From the NCBI GenBank assembly GCA_017465465.1, contig JAFTWE010000054.1:18665-82664 (forward strand): a DNA stretch of 64,000 nt. Direction: 5' to 3'. Source of the stretch: Clostridia bacterium. Its GTDB lineage: Bacteria > Bacillota > Clostridia > Oscillospirales > Acutalibacteraceae. The notes below the pieces were generated by a model that did not search any database, was not told where the DNA came from, and saw nothing but the letters and a program-made list of their open reading frames with translations. Below are positions 51,404-60,689 of the stretch, piece by piece. Within the stretch, counting starts at the first letter, position 1, and every line of letters starts with the position of its first letter. Made by a program: the position numbers and the translations under genes.

Positions 51404-52486
51404 TCAGGTAATGTATTTACCAAGTAAAGGTATTTTTCTTGCTACAATTGATATTATAAAGCAAATTGAAAATGAACATAATGAAACGATGGGAACAGCA
51501 AATATTGGTGTGAACGATAAGACTGAAAAGTTTAAATCCTTAAGTAATCTGAGCACAAAAATGTGAGTTAAATAAATACCAAAAGAATTTTTGGAAATAT
51601 AAATAATTATTTTGTCTAATAACAATATTTTTGTGAATCTATTTTTAAATAGCTTTACTGCCCAAAAAACAAAAATGCTTTCAAAGAACACCCTTATGGT
51701 AAAGTTATGGCAAAGTATTTGCTTTAAAGCGGTGTTTTCAAAATCACAAGTCGAAATAAAAATTGCTATACCAAAAGCCAACAAACCTAGAACAAGAAGC
51801 AGATTCCGCTTTGCTTTGTTAAATTCACAAGTACCAAGATAATATCCTAATACAAAGTATCCGGAATACCCGATAGCAAAATGAAAGTGAGTATTGTTAA
51901 ATATGTTTTGAAAGCTCTGTATAAATGGAGCAAGTAGTGTGTTACTTAAAACTGTTGAAGATAAGTCGAGTATTTGAGGAGTTAGAATTGCAAATATAAT
52001 AAATAATATTAAAAAATACTTGGTGTGAGTTTGATTGCTTGTTATATTTTTAAAAAGAGGAACTAACAGATAAAGGCAAGCAATCATCGGTATGTACCAA
52101 TACACACTTTGACCATTTAATGTGTATATAGCAATGTCTAAAATGGTGAACTCTTTTCCAGCTACAAAAAAAGAGTTTATGAACGACCAAAATAAATATG
52201 CACAACCTAATCTGAAAATGTATTTTTGGGTTAGGTCTTTTATGGTGTAATTTCTGTTTGGAGACAGAAAAAGTGACCCACTTATCATGACAAAAACAGG
52301 AACAACCCAACTGAATAAATTATTATAAAGAATTAAAATGGTGGAAGAGGATGGGGATATTTCTGAATTGGAGAAAGAGCCACTGGTCGCATGTACCACA
52401 ATAACCGCAAATGTAGCTAAAACTCGCAGATAGTCCAGATAAACTGTTCTGGTAGAGACAGTTTGTTGCAATGTTTCTGCTTTCAT
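51404..52486 (-). CDS. acyltransferase family 3 membrane protein (WecH/OafA-like)
   Basis: 360 aa from the ATG at 52486, six bases after GAGG; the ORF's first ATG touches the RBS. About ten membrane spans. The N-terminal active-site motif is LDYLRVLATFAVIVVHA with the conserved Arg and His; FWSFINSFF follows. These proteins O-acetylate surface sugars or teichoic-type polymers. The gene is distinctly richer in A+T than murE and its neighbours, so it may be acquired. It sits 24 bp ahead of murE in the same orientation. Confidence 0.85.
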   Translation of the reverse strand: MKAETLQQTVSTRTVYLDYLRVLATFAVIVVHATSGSFSNSEISPSSSTILILYNNLFSWVVPVFVMISGSLFLSPNRNYTIKDLTQKYIFRLGCAYLFWSFINSFFVAGKEFTILDIAIYTLNGQSVYWYIPMIACLYLLVPLFKNITSNQTHTKYFLILFIIFAILTPQILDLSSTVLSNTLLAPFIQSFQNIFNNTHFHFAIGYSGYFVLGYYLGTCEFNKAKRNLLLVLGLLAFGIAIFISTCDFENTALKQILCHNFTIRVFFESIFVFWAVKLFKNRFTKILLLDKIIIYISKNSFGIYLTHIFVLRLLKDLNFSVLSFTPIFAVPIVSLCSFSICFIISIVARKIPLLGKYIT

Positions 52487-52501
52487 AAACATCCTCTTTC
52501 T

Positions 52502-52993
52502 TTATTTCTTCGGTATGGGGCGGTGCTTGGCGGTGTAGCTTGAAACATCTATTCTGATGATGTTAACAAAGCTTACCATTTTATCTTCAAAAGTAAAATC
52601 CTTGCCTGTCTGGGTTTTCATTATGATGCTCATTGCGTTTTTCTTCTCTTCAACATCCTCAACAATTTCAGCAATGCCCTTGCCCATAATTGAAGCGTAA
52701 GCCATACCGTATTTGCAGGCAACTTCGCCCTCGAAGGGCTGAATGTCGCATTCTGTTTCAAAGAAAACCTTGGGATTAGCTTTCATAATGTCAATTTTTC
52801 TGCCCTTGCGTGCCCCGTGAAGGTAAAGGGTAAGTTTTCCGTCGGTCATAGTGTAGCCGTAGTTCATCGGAACAACATAAGGCTCATCGCCGTCTACCAT
52901 ACCGATATGGGCAATCAGGGATTTATCTAAAATCTCAATAATTTTGTTGATATCTGTAATTTCAAGCTCTCTTCTTGTAAGTCCGTTGCTCAT
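52502..52993 (-). CDS. pyridoxamine 5'-phosphate oxidase-family flavoprotein (Nim-like)
   Basis: 163 aa from ATG 52993, spaced correctly from AAGGA; the upstream ATG at 53002 abuts it. Split-barrel FMN-binding fold: IAHIGMVDGDEPYVVPMNYGY at the N terminus, LYLHGARKGRKIDIMKANPKV in the centre, and VNIIRIDVSSYTAKHRP at the end, the layout of the NimA-like 5-nitroimidazole reductase/PPOX group. Redox or FMN-linked function; no reaction can be fixed. Placed between small orphan genes and acyltransferase 3. Confidence 0.85.
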   Translation of the reverse strand: MSNGLTRRELEITDINKIIEILDKSLIAHIGMVDGDEPYVVPMNYGYTMTDGKLTLYLHGARKGRKIDIMKANPKVFFETECDIQPFEGEVACKYGMAYASIMGKGIAEIVEDVEEKKNAMSIIMKTQTGKDFTFEDKMVSFVNIIRIDVSSYTAKHRPIPKK

Positions 52994-53027
52994 AATTATC
53001 ATTCCTTTTGTTGTTGTTTTAAGGCTC

Positions 53028-53279
53028 TTAGTCGTCGTTCCAGCCTGCGTATAATTCTTCTGTGGTTTTGTTCATATTAAGGCTGGAAGTCCTCTTTTTA
53101 TCAATTAAGTTTCTGAGTTCTTCCAGAAGTAATTCTGTTTCTTTGTCAGCCGGTTCTTCAGAAAATTCCTTTTCCAACTCGTCGAAGTATTTCTTGTCTT
53201 CCTTCCAGTCTTCACAAGGGAAGCGGATGGAGTTCAGATATTCAATACATTCTGTAATGCGTTCTTTGTAGCTTTTCAT
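53028..53279 (-). CDS. small acidic helical protein, unknown function
   Basis: 83 aa, Glu/Lys-rich, mostly helical (YFDELEKEFSEEPADKETEL). No signal peptide, membrane span or recognisable domain. AAAAGGATG lies upstream. It follows the remnant of the rlmD 3' end at 53299-53321. Confidence 0.6.
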   Translation of the reverse strand: MKSYKERITECIEYLNSIRFPCEDWKEDKKYFDELEKEFSEEPADKETELLLEELRNLIDKKRTSSLNMNKTTEELYAGWNDD

Positions 53280-53298
53280 ACTATATCATCCTTTTTCT

Positions 53299-53321
53299 CA
53301 GTAAACATACTGCCTCACAAT
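53299..53321 (-). repeat. diverged copy of the 3' end of rlmD (direct repeat 1)
   Basis: 21 of 23 bases match 53848-53870, the codons for CEAVCLL near the rlmD C terminus. Both differences are synonymous third-position changes in the rlmD frame (GTG/GTA, TTG/TTA). Similarity continues weakly past it (AGAAAA against ACGAGAAAG). Confidence 0.8.
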
Positions 53322-53344
53322 TATGTTAATGTTAGTGTTGATAT

Positions 53345-53812
53345 TTACCATTCTCTGTCTTCACACAAGTCATTCCAACAATAGTTTACATCTTTAAGCA
53401 AAAGCTTTAACTCACATTCTCTGTCATAAGGTTTCTTGTCTGACCACAACCGGCATTCTATAATCATTGAATTATATCCTTTGTACTGATATAAAAACTC
53501 AATTGTATAGTTCTCTTTGTTTACACATTTTAACAAATCAGATAATTTCCATTCACGGCGAACTGTTTTGCTGAATTTTTTATCAAAAACATAGATGATG
53601 ATGCGGTCTTCGTTGTCAGATTCCAAGCGAAACTGAACTTCTGCTTTATCAGTGCGAACGGTTTTATTAGCTTTGTTGCTCGGATGGTCTTTTGTAATCC
53701 AAAATCCATCATCAAAAACCAATGTTAAAATATCTCTTTCAAATAAAATTTTTGTAGCGTGACAGTCATGCAAGCTTACAAATTCATTGTCAATGTCACA
53801 ATGCTTATACAT
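53345..53812 (-). CDS. orphan protein between two rlmD ends, possibly immunity-type, unknown
   Basis: 155 aa, soluble, beta-rich with charged loops: FVSLHDCHATKILFERD, FDDGFWITKDH, YQYKGYNSMIIECRLWS. I do not recognise a domain; the size, composition and single-gene accessory setting resemble small immunity or orphan accessory proteins, which is a guess. GTAGGAGGAC precedes the ATG. It sits alone between the true rlmD stop and a degenerate second copy of the rlmD end (53299-53321). A+T-rich relative to rlmD. Confidence 0.7.
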   Translation of the reverse strand: MYKHCDIDNEFVSLHDCHATKILFERDILTLVFDDGFWITKDHPSNKANKTVRTDKAEVQFRLESDNEDRIIIYVFDKKFSKTVRREWKLSDLLKCVNKENYTIEFLYQYKGYNSMIIECRLWSDKKPYDRECELKLLLKDVNYCWNDLCEDREW

Positions 53813-53835
53813 AGAGTCCTCCTACAAAATTATCT

Positions 53836-55191
53836 TTACTTTCTCGTCAGCAAACACACTGCCTCACAATGGGGTGTGCGGGGAAACATATCTACGGGCG
53901 TAACCTCTTCTGGATTATAACCAAGTTCTTCCAGAATTTTAACATCTCTTGCAAGTGTTGCGCTGTCGCAGGATACATAAACAATTCTATTGGGATTCAT
54001 TTTACTAAGCGTTTCAAGCAAATCTCTGCTGCAGCCCTTTCTCGGAGGGTCAATGATTGCCACATCAGGCTGAATTCCTTCTTCCTTGAGCATTTCGGCA
54101 GCCTTTGAGGCATCTGCACAAATAAATCTTGCGTTGTCAATTCCGTTTTTCTTTGCGTTTTCAACGGCGTTCTGTATGGCCTGAGGAATTATCTCAACTC
54201 CGATAATCTGCTTTGCATCCTTTGCCATAGTCAGGCCTATTGTACCTGTTCCGCAGTAAAGGTCAAGCACGGTTTCGTTGCCGCTGAGCCCGGCATATTC
54301 CTTTGCTTTGTTATAAAGAAGCTCGGCGGTATCGTGGTTAACTTGATAAAACGAAAGGGGAGAAATATCAAATCTCAGTGAGCAAAGCTCGTCGGTGATA
54401 TAACCGTTTCCGTAAAGGGTAATGCATTCGTCACCAAGCACAACATTTGTGTCTTTTTTGTTTTTATTCAATACTATGCTTTTAAGGTTTGGTAAAGCAT
54501 CTTTTAATTCAAAAATCAGCTCGTCTTTAAAGGGAATATCGTTGCCGTTGATAACAACGCACACCATAAGCTCGTCTGTTTTGACAGCTTTTCTTACATA
54601 AATATGGCGGAGAAGTCCTTTGTGAGTAGCTTCGTTATAAGTTGAAATCTTAAAAAGTCTGACCCAGTTTCTGAAAACATCAGTAACCTTTTTGAATTCC
54701 TCAGGCTGAAGCAGGCAATCGGCGCAATCCACAACTCTGTGAGAATGAGGCGCGTAAAAGCCGATAAGAGCAAGTCCGTTTGAGTCACTCTGAACAGGGT
54801 ACTGAGCTTTGTTGCGGTATCTTTTGTCGTTTTTACCGCTGATAATCGGTTGGGGCTCAATTTCTATACCTGCAAGGCGTTTGAAATTATCTTTTACCTG
54901 CTGAGCCTTGATTTTAAGCTCTTCCTCATAATCAATATGACCGAATGCACAGCCGCCGCATTTTTCAAAAACGGGGCATTCAGGCTGAATTCTCATCTTT
55001 GACGGGTGAATAATTTTTTCAACCTTGCCGATTGCATAATTGGGCTTTACTTTGATTATGTGGAGCACCGCGTGGTCACCGGGTGCGGTGTTGGCGGCAA
55101 AGACCGTCATACCGTTATATTTGCCCACACCGCTGCCCAGAGAGGTGCAGGAATCAATATTTATTGCAATTTTATCGTTCTTTTTGAGCAT
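53836..55191 (-). CDS. rlmD: 23S rRNA (uracil-5-)-methyltransferase, RumA/RlmD family
   Basis: 451 aa from ATG 55191 (GGAGA upstream); the ORF extends 32 codons earlier across the promoter region but lacks a ribosome site. TRAM domain (about 1-60), iron-sulfur ligands C-x5-CGGC (CPVFEKCGGC) and a later CADC, then the SAM domain with LDLYCGTGTIGL, IDPPRKGCS and catalytic Cys in VYVSCDSATLARD. It makes 5-methyluridine in 23S rRNA (U1939 or U747 group). The last seven codons before LTRK are duplicated 549 bp downstream. Confidence 0.93.
   Translation of the reverse strand: MLKKNDKIAINIDSCTSLGSGVGKYNGMTVFAANTAPGDHAVLHIIKVKPNYAIGKVEKIIHPSKMRIQPECPVFEKCGGCAFGHIDYEEELKIKAQQVKDNFKRLAGIEIEPQPIISGKNDKRYRNKAQYPVQSDSNGLALIGFYAPHSHRVVDCADCLLQPEEFKKVTDVFRNWVRLFKISTYNEATHKGLLRHIYVRKAVKTDELMVCVVINGNDIPFKDELIFELKDALPNLKSIVLNKNKKDTNVVLGDECITLYGNGYITDELCSLRFDISPLSFYQVNHDTAELLYNKAKEYAGLSGNETVLDLYCGTGTIGLTMAKDAKQIIGVEIIPQAIQNAVENAKKNGIDNARFICADASKAAEMLKEEGIQPDVAIIDPPRKGCSRDLLETLSKMNPNRIVYVSCDSATLARDVKILEELGYNPEEVTPVDMFPRTPHCEAVCLLTRK
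53848..53870 (-). repeat. rlmD 3' end (direct repeat 2, functional copy)
   Basis: The genuine rlmD codons matching 53299-53321; the two copies bracket the 155-aa orphan gene with a 549-bp period. Confidence 0.8.
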
Positions 55192-55281
55192 TTTTGTTCT
55201 CCGAAAATCATATTTAAAGGGTAGAAAACCAAATCTACAGTTCATTATATCACAAAACCTTTTAAAATCAAAGAAAATTCC

Positions 55282-55310
55282 TTGCAAAAGTGATGCCTTT
55301 ATGATAAAAT
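55282..55310 (+). promoter_or_regulatory. sigma-A-like promoter for yfbR
   Basis: TTGCAA - 17 bp - TAAAAT. Predicted transcript start near 55317, right at the GGAGG site, so the leader is very short. Confidence 0.7.
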
Positions 55311-55330
55311 TTCATGCGGAGGCGATTTTT

Positions 55331-55936
55331 TTGGCGAAAAATAACCGACATCACTTTTTTGCGATGCTTTCAAGAATGAAATATATAAGCCGTTGGGCGC
55401 TTATGAGAAACACTCATACTGAAAATATCAGTGAACACAGCCTTGAGGTTGCGGGTGTTGCTCACGCTTTAGCGGTAATACATAACAAGCGCTTCGGCGG
55501 AAATGTTAATGCTGAAAGGGCGGCTGTTCTGGGGGTTTATCACGATACACCTGAAATTATAACAGGCGATATGCCCACTCCCGTTAAGTATTACAGCGCT
55601 CAGGTGCACGAGGCTTATTCTCAGGTTGAAGATAATGCCTGCCAGGCTCTTATTGATATGCTCCCTGAGGATTTGAGGGAGGAATATGCACCCTTCTTCA
55701 TCAAGCAGGAGCAGGACAGACAGCTTTGGAAATTTGTTAAAGCGGCGGATAAAATCTGCGCTCTTACCAAATGTATTGAAGAGGCAAAAGCGGGAAACGC
55801 CGAGTTTGAAAAGGCCGCAATCAGCACAAAGAAGGCCATTGATGAAATGAATATGCCTGAAGCAAAGTGCTTTATGGAGGATTTTCTCGAAAGCTACGGT
55901 TTAACTCTTGACGAAATGACCGCAGACGCTTTTTAA
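55331..55936 (+). CDS. yfbR: 5'-deoxynucleotidase YfbR-like HD protein
   Basis: 201 aa from TTG at 55331, with GCGGAGG 8 bp upstream. This start gives HHFFAMLSRMKYISRWALMR at the N terminus, close to the Escherichia coli YfbR beginning. Metal-binding HD residues are H36 (SEHSLEV) and H71-D72 (YHDTPEI); TGDMPTPVKYY is also conserved. YfbR removes the 5'-phosphate from deoxynucleoside monophosphates. An ATG at 55301 is in frame but precedes the RBS. glnA type III begins 40 bp after the stop. Confidence 0.9.
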   Translation: MAKNNRHHFFAMLSRMKYISRWALMRNTHTENISEHSLEVAGVAHALAVIHNKRFGGNVNAERAAVLGVYHDTPEIITGDMPTPVKYYSAQVHEAYSQVEDNACQALIDMLPEDLREEYAPFFIKQEQDRQLWKFVKAADKICALTKCIEEAKAGNAEFEKAAISTKKAIDEMNMPEAKCFMEDFLESYGLTLDEMTADAF

Positions 55937-55976
55937 ACAGTAACAGTTTTAGTTTTTTGATAGGATGGTAGTCACA

Positions 55977-58064
55977 ATGAGCAAAATATCTGAACTTTTC
56001 GGAAGCATGGTGTTTAACGATTCTGTTATGCACGACAGACTTCCCAAAGAAATTTACCGTTCACTGCGTAAAACAATCAACGAAGGCAAGGAGCTTGATT
56101 TAAGCGTTGCCAATGTTGTTGCAAGCGCAATGAAGGACTGGGCAATTGAAAAAGGAGCAACCCATTATTCACATTGGTTCCAACCGATGACGGGTATCAC
56201 TGCTGAAAAGCACGACAGCTTCCTTTCTCCTCAGGGTGACGGAACCATCATAATGGAGTTTTCAGGTAAGGAGCTTATCAAGGGCGAGCCTGATGCTTCT
56301 TCTTTCCCCTCAGGCGGTATCCGTGCAACCTTTGAAGCAAGAGGCTACACCGCTTGGGACCCGACTTCACCTGCATTTATTAAGGAAAACACTCTTTGCA
56401 TTCCTACATCCTTTGTTTCATATACAGGCGAAGTTCTTGATAAAAAAACACCCCTCCTGCGTTCAATGGAAGAGGTTAATAAGCAGGCAAAACGCGTTCT
56501 CAATCTTTTTGGTCAGAGCGTTAAGCAGGTTCTTTCTACCGTTGGCCCTGAGCAGGAATATTTTATTATCGACAAAGAGCTTTTTGACCAGCGTAAGGAT
56601 TTGATTTACACAGGCAGAACTCTTTTCGGCGCTCCCACACCTAAGGGTCAGGAAATGGATGACCACTATTTCGGCACAATCAAGCCGAGAATCAAGGCTT
56701 TTATGGCTGAGCTTGACGAAGAACTCTGGAAGCTTGGCGTTTTTGCAAAAACAGAGCATAACGAGGCGGCACCTGCCCAGCACGAGCTTGCTCCTGTTTT
56801 TACCACAACCAACATTGCAACCGACCACAACCAGCTCACAATGGAAATTATGAAAAAGGTTGCTCACAAGCACGGTCTTGAATGCCTTCTTCATGAAAAG
56901 CCCTTTGATGGAGTAAACGGCAGCGGTAAGCATAACAACTGGTCACTTTCAACCGATGAAGGTGAAAACCTTCTTGAGCCCGGCTCAGACCCATACTCAA
57001 ACTCAAGATTTTTACTTTTCCTTGTTGCTGTTATCAAGGCAGTTGACGATTATCAGGATTTGTTAAGAATTTCTATTGCCAACGCCGGCAATGACCACCG
57101 CCTTGGTGCGGCAGAAGCTCCGCCTGCAATCGTTTCAATGTTCCTTGGTGAAGAAATTCAGAAGGTGCTTGACGCTGTTGAAGCAGGCAAGCCATACCAT
57201 TCGGCAAAGCACCTTAAGTTTGACACAGGTGTTAGTGTTCTTCCTGCTTTTTCTAAGGATAATACTGACAGAAACCGCACTTCTCCCTTTGCTTTTACAG
57301 GTAATAAATTTGAATTCCGTATGCTTGGCTCAACCCTTTCTATTGCTGAGTCAAACATCGTTTTAAACACAATCGTTGCCGAATCTCTTTCAAAATTTGC
57401 CGATGTTCTTGAAAAGGCGAGTGATGTTGAAGCTGCCGCAAGAAAGCTTATCAGAAAAGAATACATCAAGCATAAGAGAATTGTGTTCAACGGCAACGGC
57501 TACTCAGATGAATGGGTAGAGGAAGCCGAAAAGAGAGGACTTCTCAACCTTAAAACAACGGTTGATGCAATTCCTCATTACAAGGATGAAAAGAACATCA
57601 AGCTTTTCACAAAGCACAATATTTTCAGTGAAATTGAAGTTATTTCAAGAACAGACATTTTGCTTGAAGAGTATTCAAAAACAATCAATATTGAGGCTGT
57701 TACAATGCTTCACATTGCAAGCAAAGAGATTATCCCCGCAGTGGTTGATTATGTAACAGATATCTGCCGGTCAGCGTCTCTTAAAAAGAGCCTTAACCCC
57801 AATATGCCGTGCGCTTGCGAAGAGGGGCTTATCAATGAGATTTCAGCAAAGCAGGATGAGCTTTTCCTTGCTGTGAATGAATTGAAAAAAGCGCTTAACG
57901 AAGTTCCTCACGACGATGCTTCGGTAACCGCAACTTATTATAAAGAGGTTATTATTCCTGCAATGGCAACTGTAAGAAAGCCTGCCGATGAGCTTGAGCT
58001 CCTTGTAGGCAGAGATTATTGGCCGTTCCCAACCTACGGTGACCTCCTTTTCAGTGTGGTATAA
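55977..58064 (+). CDS. glnN: glutamine synthetase type III (GlnN-like)
   Basis: 695 aa from ATG 55977 (AGGATGG 5 bp upstream; the earlier ATG at 55965 is inside that site). Length and motifs identify the large GSIII class: [60 protein letters not shown], and [17 protein letters not shown]. It makes glutamine from glutamate, ammonia and ATP. No GlnR, PII or ammonium transporter gene is adjacent. Ended by a long hairpin at 58074. Confidence 0.97.
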   Translation: MSKISELFGSMVFNDSVMHDRLPKEIYRSLRKTINEGKELDLSVANVVASAMKDWAIEKGATHYSHWFQPMTGITAEKHDSFLSPQGDGTIIMEFSGKELIKGEPDASSFPSGGIRATFEARGYTAWDPTSPAFIKENTLCIPTSFVSYTGEVLDKKTPLLRSMEEVNKQAKRVLNLFGQSVKQVLSTVGPEQEYFIIDKELFDQRKDLIYTGRTLFGAPTPKGQEMDDHYFGTIKPRIKAFMAELDEELWKLGVFAKTEHNEAAPAQHELAPVFTTTNIATDHNQLTMEIMKKVAHKHGLECLLHEKPFDGVNGSGKHNNWSLSTDEGENLLEPGSDPYSNSRFLLFLVAVIKAVDDYQDLLRISIANAGNDHRLGAAEAPPAIVSMFLGEEIQKVLDAVEAGKPYHSAKHLKFDTGVSVLPAFSKDNTDRNRTSPFAFTGNKFEFRMLGSTLSIAESNIVLNTIVAESLSKFADVLEKASDVEAAARKLIRKEYIKHKRIVFNGNGYSDEWVEEAEKRGLLNLKTTVDAIPHYKDEKNIKLFTKHNIFSEIEVISRTDILLEEYSKTINIEAVTMLHIASKEIIPAVVDYVTDICRSASLKKSLNPNMPCACEEGLINEISAKQDELFLAVNELKKALNEVPHDDASVTATYYKEVIIPAMATVRKPADELELLVGRDYWPFPTYGDLLFSVV

Positions 58065-58073
58065 CAATGATTT

Positions 58074-58126
58074 AAGCAGTGTAATTTCTGCCGTATTTTG
58101 GCAAAAATTCACTGCTTTTTGTTATT
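58074..58126 (+). terminator. intrinsic terminator of glnN
   Basis: Interrupted long stem AGCAGTG...ATTT..TGCC / GGCA.AAAT..CACTGCT followed by T5 and GTTATT. Confidence 0.85.
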
Positions 58127-58132
58127 GCCTTC

Positions 58133-58161
58133 TTGACTTAATTGCGGGTTTGAGATATTTT
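58133..58161 (+). promoter_or_regulatory. sigma-A-like promoter for the 58181 gene
   Basis: TTGACT - 17 bp - TATTTT, 19 bp before the ATG. Confidence 0.6.
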
Positions 58162-58180
58162 ATTTTCAAGGAGTGGTTGT

Positions 58181-59932
58181 ATGAGTAATTTTGCGTTGTT
58201 TTTACTTCAAAAGATAACAGCTGTGATTTTGTTTTTTATTTCGATTTTTAATTGTCTTTTCGGATTAAATAAAATTGATGAAAAAACAGATTTGGTAAAC
58301 GGCTCGTTGGTTGGCACAGATGCATTGGGAAGAAGCTTTGTAACTGCTGCCGACAGTGAAAAGAAAGTGGGTGTTTTCTATTTTCTTTGGCATGGTCAAC
58401 ACGGCAGAGAAAGAATAATTAACAACACAGAACTTGTTGCCGCTAATCCCGATGCCGTTAAATCTCAGGAGGCGTGGATGGCCGCAGGCGGTGGAGTAAT
58501 CAATGAATTCCATTTCTGGGGTGAGCCTCTTTTGGGATATTACACCGCAGATGACAGTTGGGTGTACCGAAAGCATTTGCAAATGCTAACCGATGCCAAG
58601 GTTGATTTTATTGTAATTGATATTACAAATTCATTCACATATTCCGAGCCTGCAAAGCTTCTTATTGATGTATGGTATGAATATTTGCTTGACGGATGGA
58701 ATGTTCCGAAAATTGCTTTTTATACAAACTCAAGTTCAGGAAATACAATGAACAGAATTTATGATGAAGTTTATAACGACCCTGAACTGAATCAGAAGTA
58801 TCCGAATCTTGAAGAACTCTGGTTTAAGCTTGACGGTAAGCCGATGATTGTGGGGGATGAGAATGACCCTGCTTTGAGGGAAGATGTGAAGAGCTATTTC
58901 CGCATCAAAGCAAATCAATGGCCAAATGAGGATAAGAAAAAAGACGGTTTTCCGTGGATGGAGTTTGACCGTTCTTTGACATTGCAGGCAATGTATGATT
59001 CGCAGGGAACTAAAATAATGAATGTTTCTGTTGCTCAGCACTCTAATACCACTGCTTTCAGCAAAACAGCATGGTACGGTGCCAATGACAGAACCCGCTC
59101 CTGGCACGACGGAAAAAATGACACCTCTGATGATGCGATGCTTTACGGTTATAACTTTGCCGAGCAATGGGAGTTTGCCATTAAAATGGACCCGGATATA
59201 ATTTTTGTAACAGGCTTTAATGAATGGGTTGCTCAGCGTCAGCCCGGTACGCAGGATGCCCCTGTATTGTTCATAGACTGTGCAGATGAAAATTCTTCCC
59301 GTGATGTTGAACCGTCTGCAGGCATTTTGGGTGATAATTATTATCTTCAAATGGTAAATTATATTGCAGAATTTAAAAAGAGTGTTTCTAAGGTTTCTCA
59401 GGGCGAATTTATAAAAATTGACATTGACGGCGGATTTGAGCAGTGGAATAACAGAAAAATTTCGGCTGTCTATAAAGATTATAATAACGACACAGCTCCG
59501 AGAAATGCGCAGGGCTACGGCGGTGTTGTGTATACTGACACTTCAGGCAGAAACGACATTGTAAATATGAAGGTAGCCCAAGATGTTCAGTCTGTTTATT
59601 TTTATGTTGATACAGCTGATGAACTGACCTCTTCTCAGGATAAAAACTGGATGTCACTTTTTATTGGTAATGATTATGTAATCAACAGAACATCGCCTGA
59701 AAACGGAAAAACCGATATTGAGAGGATAACCGACCACGGATTTGAAAAATGCGCTGAGGCTCAAATCAGGTTTGAAAACAATAAGCTTATGCTTAAGGTG
59801 TCTAAAGCTGATATAAGCTTTTCGGGAAGTATTCAGTTTAAATGGGCGGATAATTATAATGAAAACGATGTGTATTCATTTTACACAATGGGCGATTGCG
59901 CACCGTACGGCAGAATGTATTACAGCTTTTGA
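58181..59932 (+). CDS. secreted GH99/GH71-like glycan-acting protein with CBM9-like C-terminal domain
   Basis: 583 aa. N-terminal hydrophobic signal or anchor (residues 5-30), then a TIM-barrel-type domain (about 55-395): VGVFYFLWHGQHG, GGGVINEFHFWGEP, VDFIVIDITNSFTYSEPAK, FVTGFNEWVAQ. This resembles the GH99/GH71 (endo-mannosidase, endo-glucanase) and related 'WbsX-like' proteins; no catalytic pair is certain. Residues about 420-583 form a beta-sandwich like CBM9/DOMON domains (VYFYVDTAD, MSLFIGNDYV, LMLKVSKADI). The alpha/beta hydrolase follows after 7 bp. Confidence 0.7.
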   Translation: MSNFALFLLQKITAVILFFISIFNCLFGLNKIDEKTDLVNGSLVGTDALGRSFVTAADSEKKVGVFYFLWHGQHGRERIINNTELVAANPDAVKSQEAWMAAGGGVINEFHFWGEPLLGYYTADDSWVYRKHLQMLTDAKVDFIVIDITNSFTYSEPAKLLIDVWYEYLLDGWNVPKIAFYTNSSSGNTMNRIYDEVYNDPELNQKYPNLEELWFKLDGKPMIVGDENDPALREDVKSYFRIKANQWPNEDKKKDGFPWMEFDRSLTLQAMYDSQGTKIMNVSVAQHSNTTAFSKTAWYGANDRTRSWHDGKNDTSDDAMLYGYNFAEQWEFAIKMDPDIIFVTGFNEWVAQRQPGTQDAPVLFIDCADENSSRDVEPSAGILGDNYYLQMVNYIAEFKKSVSKVSQGEFIKIDIDGGFEQWNNRKISAVYKDYNNDTAPRNAQGYGGVVYTDTSGRNDIVNMKVAQDVQSVYFYVDTADELTSSQDKNWMSLFIGNDYVINRTSPENGKTDIERITDHGFEKCAEAQIRFENNKLMLKVSKADISFSGSIQFKWADNYNENDVYSFYTMGDCAPYGRMYYSF

Positions 59933-59939
59933 GGTTAAT

Positions 59940-60668
59940 ATGTGGAATAATTTTGAATGTGATGAATTTATTTTTGAGGGGCACGAGGCAAGCGTTGTAA
60001 AGCCCCGTGTTAAAAGCCTTAACCCAACCCTCATTTTAAAAACCGAATACCAAAATGCCTTTCCTGAAACAGAAATTGCTTTGCTTAATCGCGGTTGTTA
60101 TGTTGCGTTTATTGAAAATGATAACCGTTGGGGAACTGACCCGGACCTTGACCGCAAGGCAAGATTTGTCCGCTTTGTGGGTGAAAAATATTCCCTTTCT
60201 CCAAAATGTGTACCTGTAGGTATGAGTTGCGGCGGGCTTATTGCAATTAAATTTGCGGCAAAATATCCCGAGCTTGTCAGTTGCCTTTATGTTGATGCGC
60301 CTGTGGTTAATTATATGAGCTGCCCTTGCGGATTCGGAATAGGTGAGAGACTTGATGATGAAAACTTTACCGAAATTCTCACGGCTTTGGGTATGCAAAG
60401 CATTTCTGAATTACTTTATTACCGCGAAACTCCTCAGGATAAAATCCCTGAGCTGATTAAGAATAAAATTCCCGTTGTGCTTGTGGCAGGGGACAGTGAT
60501 GTTGTTGTGCCCTATGTAGAAAACGGAATTTTGTTGGAGCGGGCATATAAAGAAGCAGAATTACCTATTGATATTTTTATAAAGAAAGGTTGCAATCATC
60601 ACCCTCACGGCCTTGATGACCCAACCCCCGTTGTTGATATTATAATGAAAAACACCGAATGCATTTGA
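59940..60668 (+). CDS. alpha/beta hydrolase
   Basis: 242 aa from ATG 59940 with GAGG overlapping the previous stop. Nucleophile S96 in VGMSCGG, acid Asp in VVLVAGDSDVVVPY and His in KKGCNHHPHG complete the triad. No signal peptide. Its terminator is folded over the stop codon. Co-transcription with the glycan-acting protein suggests it deacylates the imported product, an inference from context. Confidence 0.85.
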   Translation: MWNNFECDEFIFEGHEASVVKPRVKSLNPTLILKTEYQNAFPETEIALLNRGCYVAFIENDNRWGTDPDLDRKARFVRFVGEKYSLSPKCVPVGMSCGGLIAIKFAAKYPELVSCLYVDAPVVNYMSCPCGFGIGERLDDENFTEILTALGMQSISELLYYRETPQDKIPELIKNKIPVVLVAGDSDVVVPYVENGILLERAYKEAELPIDIFIKKGCNHHPHGLDDPTPVVDIIMKNTECI

Positions 60669-60687
60669 GCATTCGGTGCTTTTGCTT
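60653..60687 (+). terminator. intrinsic terminator overlapping the stop codon
   Basis: CACCGAATGC-ATTTGA-GCATTCGGTG perfect 10-bp stem with TGA in the loop, then CTTTTGCTT. Confidence 0.85.
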
Positions 60688-60689
60688 GG

